Part shown: positions 56,311 to 64,000 of the stretch, piece by piece | Position numbering within the stretch: position 1 is the first letter of the stretch | Layout of the letters: the number at the start of each line of letters is the position of its first letter | Origin: Chara braunii | Taxonomy: Eukaryota > Streptophyta > Charophyceae > Charales > Characeae | Direction: 5' to 3' | Length of the DNA stretch: 64,000 nt | Assembly (NCBI GenBank): GCA_003427395.1 | Contig: BFEA01000409.1 | Span: 660,149-724,148, forward strand | Position numbers and translations under genes: made by a program | The notes under the pieces: model-generated | Told to the model about the DNA's origin: nothing | The model's database searches: none | The model's input: only the letters and a program-made list of their open reading frames with translations

Positions 56311-57747
56311 AATTATCGCCCTATTTCGGTACTCAACGTGGGCTATAAGATCTTGGTCAAAGCCTTAACCCTTAGATTAGCGAACCTACTTCCAGTCTTG
56401 GTCGGTTGGGAGCAAGGGGCCTTCATAAAAGGTCGTTCAATCTTTGAAAATATCTTAACAACGACGCAAGCACTCGAAATAATTGGATCAGAAAAACGGG
56501 AAGTAGTAGTCTTTCTCCTTGATATGGAGAAGGCCTATGACAAGGTGGGTTGGTCGTTCGTGTCTACCACATTGAACAGGATGGGGTTTGGTCCAGGTTT
56601 CAAAACCTGGATTAAAGCAATGTATTCACAAGCTACCTCTTCTGTCGTGGTCAATGGGAGACTCTCTCACGAGTTCTACCTTACGAGATCTTTGAGACGG
56701 GGCTGTCCATTAGCCCCCCTCTTATTTGTTATACAATTATAAACTTTGTTAGACAATATTAGATATAACCCACGGATAAAAGGTTTGACCCTTTCCCCCT
56801 CCCTTCAATGGAAGTGGGGAACCTTCGCAAATGACCTGACTTTAGCCTGTGAAAACACGGTAGTAGCCTTAGAGGAAGTTAAAGTAACTCTAGATAAGTA
56901 TTGCGTGTTGTCCGAGGCATCAATTAACTGGCACAAGTCAGTTTTTTTCTTACCAGACGGATACCCACTCAAAGTGGACTGGGGGTTGCGACAAGTCCCA
57001 ACAGCTGACTCAGAAAGATTCTTGGGAGTGTTGCTATCTCTATCAAACCGTTCTACATCCCAGGATCTGCAGTTATCACAAAAGGTGGTGAGTCGCATTA
57101 TGAGTTGGCAAAGAAGCTTCAAACTGTCCCTATTTGGGCGGGCTCTGGTCCTTTCTGTAGCAGCGTTTTCGGTTCTGTGGTACCCCCTCTCAATAGTGAG
57201 ATTGGGAGACGATGTGTACAAGCTCATAAGGAGAGCGGACGCTCGGTATCTGTGGAAGCCAGGGGAGACAGAAAAAGGAGGTTTCATCTCCAAAGTCTCT
57301 TGGGAAACGGTCACGCAGACAAGGTCTGAGGGAAGCCTGGGGGTGTTGGACCCTCGAGATCAGAATCTGGCTTTATTGGCTAAATGGCCAATTAGAAGTA
57401 TGTTTGATGATAATTCGAAGTTGTGGATTCAGTTGGCTGCATACATCCTGAGTCGGGAATGGAATCTTTCAGAACCAAATCACATCTGGATCTGCTTGCT
57501 TATTCCCTCCTTTGCAAGTAAACGTCCCAAGTCGCGAGTTTGGCAGGACGTTCTGTATGCCTGGAAGAAGCTACATCCAAGAAATGTTGCTCCACCCACG
57601 ACAAAATTGGAAGTGGCAAATCAGATTCTGTTTGATAATCCACTGATACTACAAGAAAACCATGAGATCTTCTCGGCAGGCGATGGTGGTGAAACCTTTG
57701 GCAGGGCCTGGATTGGGAGGGGGATAATTCAAGTCAAGCACTTGTGA
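56293..57747 (+). pseudogene. LINE reverse transcriptase, catalytically dead
   Basis: Landmarks: NYRPISVLNVGYKI, GWEQGAFIKGRSIFENILTT, LLDMEKAYDKVGWSFV, RSLRRGCPLAPLLFVI, then a stop (56740) and WGTFANDLTLA, where FADD/YADD is expected. The first Asp of the catalytic pair is Asn. After it come LSEASINWHKSVFF and RFLGVLL. The dead active site and the stop mean no activity. Confidence 0.92.
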
Positions 57748-59250
57748 GTTGCAGAGGAGAAATGTTGGATTACTAATCAAGAACTCAGACAGAGACTGCC
57801 TAGACTGCGGAATGTCATACGTCACCGTCAAGAATTGTTAGCGGTCATTCCAGCTTCGTGGACTAGCCTGCTAAAAGCGGAAACAGAACATAGTGCAAAC
57901 TCGTGGGTGTTAGCAGATGAAGGTATAGGGAGAATATGGAAGATCGTAGGTCCGGACTTGATGACAGGAATAAGGGTAGAAAAATGAAGTTTGCCTTTGC
58001 TATCAAGCCATCAGGGGACATGTAAGACCTTACTTAGAAGATTGGGAGAGGCGACAGTCTCTTCCACACTAAAGCTGCAGGAGCTGAGGACAGAGTGCAG
58101 CGGGGACGACAAAAAGGTTATCTTCTTGGGGACAACATCTAACTTTCGAATTGAACATGCGGCTCGCTCTTGGACAGTGGCGGTCCCTGCAAGCCAAGGC
58201 ACGGATCCGATCCCACTGTTTGTTTATAAACCAAGGACGGGTATGGTTATGCTGAGGAATTCAGTAACCATATTGCCGGAGTCAAAAACATCAGATAAAA
58301 TGGAAAAGATAAAACACAGTAGAGTAGGACAATCGGATTGGAAAGCCTTTTGGAAGACTCTGATGTGGCTGCCCTCTCAGAAGGATGCAAGTTTACTTTG
58401 GTTTCAATCCTTTTTAGCAGTGGCCACATCCTTGTGGCTGAGTCAAAAAGGGATGGAAATTAGGGAAACTTGCGTCAGATGTGATTGGGGTCGGGAAAGC
58501 AATGCCCACCTATGGTTATTCTGTCCTCTATCTGACGAGCTATGGAGCTGGTGGATTGAAAAATGGAATATGGTCACTGACTCTGCTTGGCCTTGGACTG
58601 GCGATTGGATACTGTACGGGACTTTGCCAGCACAAGAAGGGAGCTACTGCAGAGGTTGGGGCTACATAGCTCTGGTCTGCAGAGGGATCATTCTCCATGA
58701 GATTTGAAGATAAAAAAATTGGCTAATTTTCAAGAACAGACGGATTGGGTTCTAGGAGCAGCTACAACAGATTAAGGGGAACATCCGCCGAACGATTTTC
58801 ACAGATTGGCAGGGTTGCCCCAGAAGTAAGAAAAAAGGAAGAATTTGGTTTCCGTAAACTTGGACCAAGAGCAATAATTTAGTCTCAATAACACCTGATC
58901 AAAGGTTAGCCTTGCTGAAATCGCCGTGAGGTTTCAGGCCCAGGTAGGGTCAGGCGTAAGAGGCCAAAATGTGTGTGATTTGGGATCTTTTGCTCTAAAG
59001 GTTGAAAACAATGGAGTCATGATAGACTCAGGGTGGATAGGCTTAGGCAGGCAGTGCAAGATAGAAAAAGTTATGTCTTTCTGATATAGCCTATACGTAC
59101 GTAGGACTTCTCAATGGGAGGCATATTGGACTCGCTTTTGAGTCAAGGATTTCAATTATATTACCTTACCTGGCTAAAAGTTCTATAATGTATGCTAAGG
59201 CAACCTTTTTCTTTGCTTTAAGGCTTAACTTTTTTAGAAGCATTTTTGCT
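56310..59250 (+). mobile_element. LINE relic 2 (5'-truncated)
   Basis: Begins inside the RT at NYRPISVLNVGYKILVKALT and continues through palm, thumb and zf-RVT to about 58707, followed by a non-coding 3' region. The 5' truncation is typical of LINE insertion. It is the same clade as relic 1 (compare WETVTQTRSEGSLGVLDP with WDTVVQPKAQGGVGIIDP) but a different copy. Confidence 0.9.
57748..58707 (+). pseudogene. LINE C-terminal region with zf-RVT zinc finger (copy 2)
   Basis: Continues the previous frame past TGA at 57745 and another at 57985. The zinc finger is intact: CVRCDWGRESNAHLWLFC (CX2CX8HX4C), followed by DELWSWWIEKW. Confidence 0.85.
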
Positions 59251-59252
59251 TG

Positions 59253-59450
59253 CAAGGGACGCTGGACCCGGTTTCTAACAGTAGCATTGATATATCAAAC
59301 ATAGTTAGTGGAATTGCGAGCTTGGTTCAAAAGCGAAACTGGTTGATGCTGACAGGATAACTCCGGGTTGAGTTGTGAGGTCCCCGGTCTCGTCCCAATG
59401 CTCTTATGAAATGAATTTGGAAGCTTTTTAAAAAAAAAATAAAAAAAAAT
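59253..59450 (+). mobile_element. SINE-like copy S5 / LINE 3' end with poly(A)
   Basis: Head GCAAGGGACGCTGGACCCGG-TTTCTAACAG, then a body different from S4, ending in A10TA9 at 59431-59449. Either a SINE subfamily with another body, or a LINE 3' end that acquired the head. Confidence 0.5.
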
Positions 59451-59452
59451 GG

Positions 59453-60043
59453 ATGGGTAACCACGGGTGTCACGGGTACTCCCCCCAAGAAGGTTTTTTT
59501 CGGAATGAGGGAAGGAATCTAGTAACCTATGTTGCGTCAGCTAAGCAAGTTGTTGAATGGATATTGATGAAGTGGGAAGATAAGATAAAAATAGATAATG
59601 TTACTGACACTGTTTATTTCCGCCCCTGCATGTTGAAGAAAGCTTTAGCAGACTCGAGAAAACCCATGCGTCAAAAATTCTTTTGGATACGCTATTTAGA
59701 AGTCTCGGTCTCAACCATGGGTCTACTCAAAGGGGTTGTGGAGGATGCATTTGGAGTAGTTATTAAAGATCACTTACCATACAAACACCCGCTGACACTA
59801 GACTTCAAGGATATTCGTTTTGATTTATTGCCTTCGACAAAACTTGGATACAAAAAGAAGTTAATAGTGAATTTTTGGAAATATAGTACTGTAGACGTCG
59901 ACGTCGTTTGTGCCTCGACTGACCGGTGCCACGTATGTCGTAAATACTTTCATAAGGACACGGATGACTGTTGTCCTTCAAAAAATAAGAAACGTCTCAT
60001 ACAGAAATCAAGAAAGGAAGAGCCAAAAAAAACATACGAATAG
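59453..60043 (+). CDS. LINE ORF1-like protein with CCHC-type knuckle
   Basis: A 196-residue open frame starting right after the poly(A) tract. It contains MLKKALADSRKPMRQKFFWI, VVEDAFGVVIKDHLPYKHPL and LDFKDIRFDLLPSTKLGYKK. Near the end is a zinc knuckle CHVCRKYFHKDTDDC (CX2CX4HX5C, residues 159-173), then a basic tail KKRLIQKSRKEEPKK. A nucleic-acid-binding ORF1 of a plant LINE is the best reading. No endonuclease or RT follows in recognisable form, so it is probably a fragment, although the frame itself is uninterrupted. Confidence 0.6.
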   Translation: MGNHGCHGYSPQEGFFRNEGRNLVTYVASAKQVVEWILMKWEDKIKIDNVTDTVYFRPCMLKKALADSRKPMRQKFFWIRYLEVSVSTMGLLKGVVEDAFGVVIKDHLPYKHPLTLDFKDIRFDLLPSTKLGYKKKLIVNFWKYSTVDVDVVCASTDRCHVCRKYFHKDTDDCCPSKNKKRLIQKSRKEEPKKTYE

Positions 60044-62920
60044 TGAGGAGGAAAAGATGAAGGAGAAAGAATGAGGGAAAGGTCGGGATAGGGGGGGAGA
60101 GGAAGAGAAGGAGAAAACAAACGAAAAAGGCGAGGAAAAGGAGGACATGAACGTGAGTGAGGATAAGGGTTTTGATAGTCAAACGAAGGGGGAGTAAAGG
60201 ATAGCATAAGGAAATGAGGAACGAGAAAAAGGAGAGGACAGAAAGGGGAAGAGGAAGGAAAAGAGGATGAATCCTTTGGGTCAAGGGAAAAAAGACTTGC
60301 TCACAAAAAAGAAAGTGGTGACAAGTTTACAAAAGTAGAAAGCGGTGCAGACAGAGGGAAATGAGAAAAATGACTCCTCGAGTCCCCATCAATTGAAAAC
60401 GTAAAAGGAAGGAAACAGGAGAAGGAAAATAAAGGAAAAAAAGAAACCTTTCGGGTGACGAGAAAATGAGAGATGTATCGAGTAACGACATGCACAGTGA
60501 TGGACCACAGGACGTTCGCAGCAACAACAAAGCGCAAAACGACCAAACTCATGCAGAGGTCGCTAACCCTCCGGGGCTCCCGTCTACCAGCTCCCCCTTC
60601 ATCCTTGGCGATTAGTCCAAAGGAAAGAAGGGTCATAAGCCTAACAATAGGAAGTCTCAAAGATGGTCGTTGAAACCAAAAAAACGCCCAGGCAGACGAG
60701 TTTGAGCCGACCAAAGGCCAAGACTTTGAGAGAGAGACAAAGGAAGAGGTGAAAGGAGAGTGTCACTCCCTCCCTCCTGCTCACCAGGGCCCTCTGGAAG
60801 GGGCTTGCCCAACAGAGGATATCCAACATGGGGATCATATTAACTTTATGGTTTCTGGATTATTCCAGGAAAGAGCGGTGCTTTTCGATCCAGCAGAAGA
60901 CGCAAGGAGGATTTTTATGCTTAATCCTAATAAAAAAGTATGAACAAATGATAATAACTTCATACCTACGATGGAAAAACAAGCCTTGGGGGAGCCTGTT
61001 GTCGGGATCGGTGGTTGCCGAATCAAGTCCCGACCCTTAACACATGATATATGGCTAAAGTGTGCACGACAAAGGAATCTGGAATGAGGGAGCAAGAGAG
61101 ACAAAAAAGATGAAGGATTAAGGCGGCAGTGTCGGCGCCTAAGGCCGAGAAAGATGCTCAAGGTCGTCGGAGCCCTAGGGCCAGGAATAGACCAACAGAG
61201 TCACGACCGACAAAGTGTTGCAGAAATATTGTAAAGGCGACCCTCCTCGAAGAAGGAGGACCGTCGACAAAATAATACCCAGAGGCTGAATGTTGTAGGG
61301 AGAAAGAGGTCAGCGACGTCAAGAAAGATAGCGTCTTGACGTTGGGACATAAGATTAAAGTACGTGGTCGAGAGGGTCACCAAAACTCTGCATGAGAAAA
61401 ACCTAAAGACCATGGGCCAAGCAAAAACAGTCAGTCGCCACCGGCCAAACAAGCGCCCAGACCACAAGCGGTCTGTAAAATAAGTGGCATTTTGAGAGTC
61501 GGAACAAAAAAAAAGAAAAAAAGAAAAAAGAGAATGAGAGACGCAATTTCGAAACTTATAAAGCTCAAAATTGAGAAGGGACTCAAAGGGGATACAACGG
61601 ATAAAAAGGGCCTTGAATACGGAAGACCAGTACACTGAATTTGAAAAGTGAGGTTCTCGTGTGATCCGGAGTAAAACGGACAGCAAAAATGAGTAGAAAA
61701 TTGTATACAAAGAGAATAGGAGAAGTAGGAAAGTATGGGAGTGGAAAAAGGGAACCCGCCACATCATGGCCAACTTGTCCCTTCCCAAAAGAGACCTAGA
61801 TGCCTTGAACATGACTGCATCAAGACTAAATGAAGTTGGGATAGAAACGGACAAAAATTGACACCTGGAGCAAAATAAAACACATGTTTTAGATAAATTC
61901 GCGATCGAATAGGATGAAACGGTTGCAAAAGGTTTTGATTATTCTTGATTAAAAAAAAAAAGCAAGAGGGAAGTAGCCTGAGATGCACCAGACTACAAAA
62001 AGTAAAGCAAACACATGTTTCAAGTACATCCGAAGCCAATATTGGGTCCGGATGCACTTGGGGATGTGTTGCTTCATTTTATTTCTGTTTTTAGCAAGCC
62101 CGAGGGCAATGGGATCAGGAAAAAAAATCATCATTGCCCTCCAAAATGTAATGGACTGCAAGGGAATGTCAAAGACATGAGAAATTGAACCTTGTCAATC
62201 GCACGATATTAGAAAAGAAGGCCCAAGCATGAAGACCAAATTACAGTGTTAAATGACGGCCACCACTGGCTGAATAATCGGTACTCTTGGACGCGTCGGG
62301 AGGAGGAAATTGTGATGTCGGGGATCAGGGAGTCCCAAATAGAACTGGGACGACATAGGGAGTGATGCCGAGAACCACGTGGGACCATGTAAAAATAATC
62401 ACATTATAGGGCGTGCGCCGACAGGACCACCGGCGGGAAAAGTGTCAGGGACTAGTGTTGGACAAGTGTGGGGGACTTGAGTTATCCCAAAAAGAACTAT
62501 GAAGTGGCATGAGGAATAAATATTCACAGCAAGAAGCGTCGTCGAGATTAAGATCTAAACGAGCGAAAATATCAACACCACTAATGCAAACACTTGTGGG
62601 AGGAAGTGGGAGAGCCGTAGAGAGAAAAAGGAAGCAGAGAAATGTGAAAGGAGGGTGTGGACTGCAATCTAGAATATCTCGGACCAGTCGCCCTAGAGAA
62701 AATGAAACCTTGAGAGACCCCATGTGAAAAATAAGCTACCAAGGAAAAATCGGAGCAAAAGGGGCTACAGTTTGGAACAAACGATGACAAAAGGGGGCTC
62801 CCGTGAGTAAGGGGATGCCATAATTACGGTCCGAGAATAAACGGACACCCCCTTTGGCATGATATAGGCCCAAATCGAGATATAAGGCCTCAAAAAAGTC
62901 TCAACAGCTAGTTGACACTT
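60044..62920. other. Purine-rich unresolved DNA, possibly decayed LINE
   Basis: Strong purine bias on the plus strand (GGAGAAAG-type) to about 60480. Further on, short plus-strand frames look partly coding (INFMVSGLFQERAVLFDPAE at about 60840; MANLSLPKRDLDALNMTASR at about 61765) but match no motif I can name. The phrase ACACATGTTTCAAGTACATC, with NGAAGCCAATATTGGGTCCG, is at about 62010 and diverged at 61880 and 63243. Confidence 0.4.
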
Positions 62921-63360
62921 GGCATGTCAGAAAATTAAAGAAAAAAAAAGAAAAGGAGAGGAAAAAAAAGAAGAATGACCATCAGTAGAGAATGACACGG
63001 TAGGGACAAACAAGTCCCTACTGTCCAGATCTTAAGAGAGAGAGAAAGAAAAAAAATAAAAATAAACGGGTTACTAACGGTAAAGAACATTCACTTGGGA
63101 GATACATTTGTGACTGGATTCATCAAAGGGTGGACCAGTTACAAAGCATCTTGATGTTCTTTAGTTTTTTTTTGAAAAAATCAAAGAAAATCAATACCTC
63201 ATGCAACCGAGATACAACGGATTATGAGAGGGGAGAAAAACACGTGTTTCAAGTACATCCAGAGGCAACATTAAACCCGAATGTATCAAAGGATGAGGAG
63301 AAGAGGAAGGAGTGAGGAGGGAGGAAGTATAAAAGAGTTCTCTTTTGCAAATCTATCACC
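62921..63360. other. A-rich DNA, no gene
   Basis: A-rich tracts at 62935-62975 and 63035-63065. 63240-63300 is a diverged copy of the phrase at about 62010. Confidence 0.4.
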
Positions 63361-63472
63361 TACCTTCTTCCCCCCGCATACAACGTACGGTCATTATAGT
63401 TGTATTAGGGGCAAATTTTTGAGTCTAGATGCGGGAATAATGACCATACATTATATTGGGGAGAAGAAGGAT
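63361..63472. mobile_element. A-type foldback MITE, copy A4
   Basis: TACCTTCTTCCCCCCGCATA-CAACGTACGGTCATTAT at the left and ATAATGACCATACATTATAT-TGGGGAGAAGAAGG at the right. It is diverged but clearly the same family as A1-A3. Confidence 0.75.
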
Positions 63473-64000
63473 TGCGTCGACAACTCCTTTTTTTGTCAAA
63501 AGTTTCAAAAATTCACGTTCACGCTGTTTCTTTTTCTTGAGCCATCTGATTCTGAGAGCATGACCTCTCAAATTTTTGTTCCTCTCCTTCTCTCTTTTCC
63601 AATGTGATGTTTCTTTACCTTCTCTTCTTTTTGAGAGAGAGTGTGTGATTCTTGTTCTTGTTTAATTTTATAAAGAACCCCGAATTTCTGCAAAAAACAA
63701 ACAAACAGATATATATAGGTCAATTCCTCTTGATAAATTTCAAAACGCGATTATCCAAAAATGATAATTGCGCATATTTCTTCCCGTGGTGACAAATTAG
63801 CTTCGGTAGGTTCGATTTGTTTTTCGCTTCTCCTCAGACCACCCCCAAAGAAAAAAAGCCCATAAACAACTCGCAATGTTGTGCACAAGGGTCTCTCGCG
63901 CCCTCCTCCTCCTCCCTCTCCTTCCCTCTCTATCTTTTCCCACTTCTCTTGCCATTAGTCCCATCTCTCTCATGTCTTCCCCTATCTCTCTTCATCATTT
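63473..64000. other. AT-rich then pyrimidine-rich DNA, no gene
   Basis: Short frames only. 63895-63995 is C/T-rich (CTCCTCCTCCTCCCTCTCC). Confidence 0.45.

Noticed and set aside
61201-61854. 217-codon minus-strand frame
   Set aside because: Phe/Leu/Ser-rich translation opposite purine-rich DNA; composition explains the openness and no domain is seen.

Overview
This is a repeat-dense, intron-rich eukaryotic nuclear sequence, most likely from a green plant or streptophyte alga. A charophyte such as Chara is my guess, based on the plant-like alanyl-tRNA synthetase, chromovirus-type Ty3/gypsy and plant-type LINE relics, large introns and many MITEs. The species cannot be proven from this window. 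The only intact gene I can reconstruct is a cytosolic/organellar-type alanyl-tRNA synthetase (AlaRS) on the minus strand. Its 23 exons run from 51212 down to 15247. They join in frame to 2898 nt (965 residues plus stop), so about 92% of the 36 kb locus is intron.

Layout: 1-3926 is a decayed Ty3/gypsy element (minus strand) with integrase, RNase H, RT and gag relics. 4640-5420 is pyrimidine-rich DNA with an unremoved Tn5/Nextera junction adapter between two identical 157-bp copies, which is an assembly artefact. 6231-8753 is a nest of small elements. 10328-11540 holds two tandem foldback MITEs and a TTAA-flanked MITE. 12113-12863 is an assembly gap. 12868-14217 holds a decayed GIY-YIG-endonuclease coding element. 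15247-51212 is AlaRS; its introns carry MITEs, SINE-like copies, tRNA-like Pol III box sequences, and long diverged tandem arrays, above all intron 12 at 27.5-33.2 kb. 51.8-59.25 kb, upstream of the gene, holds two LINE relics of one clade separated by a SINE-like copy. 59.45-60.04 kb is a LINE ORF1-like zinc-knuckle ORF, followed by purine-rich unresolved DNA to the end.

Points most worth a second look: (i) a 39-bp tandem duplication that copies the exon 9 splice donor and creates an in-frame, stop-free 13-codon alternative extension; (ii) the GIY-YIG element, with a 25-bp identical fragment also present inside the gypsy relic; (iii) a SINE-like family with a two-hairpin head and A-rich tail; (iv) a MITE family with perfect TTAA flanks; (v) a 23-base G/C run 5 bases from the last splice donor; (vi) the adapter artefact. 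The genes do not form an operon or pathway: the window is one housekeeping gene embedded in transposon debris.
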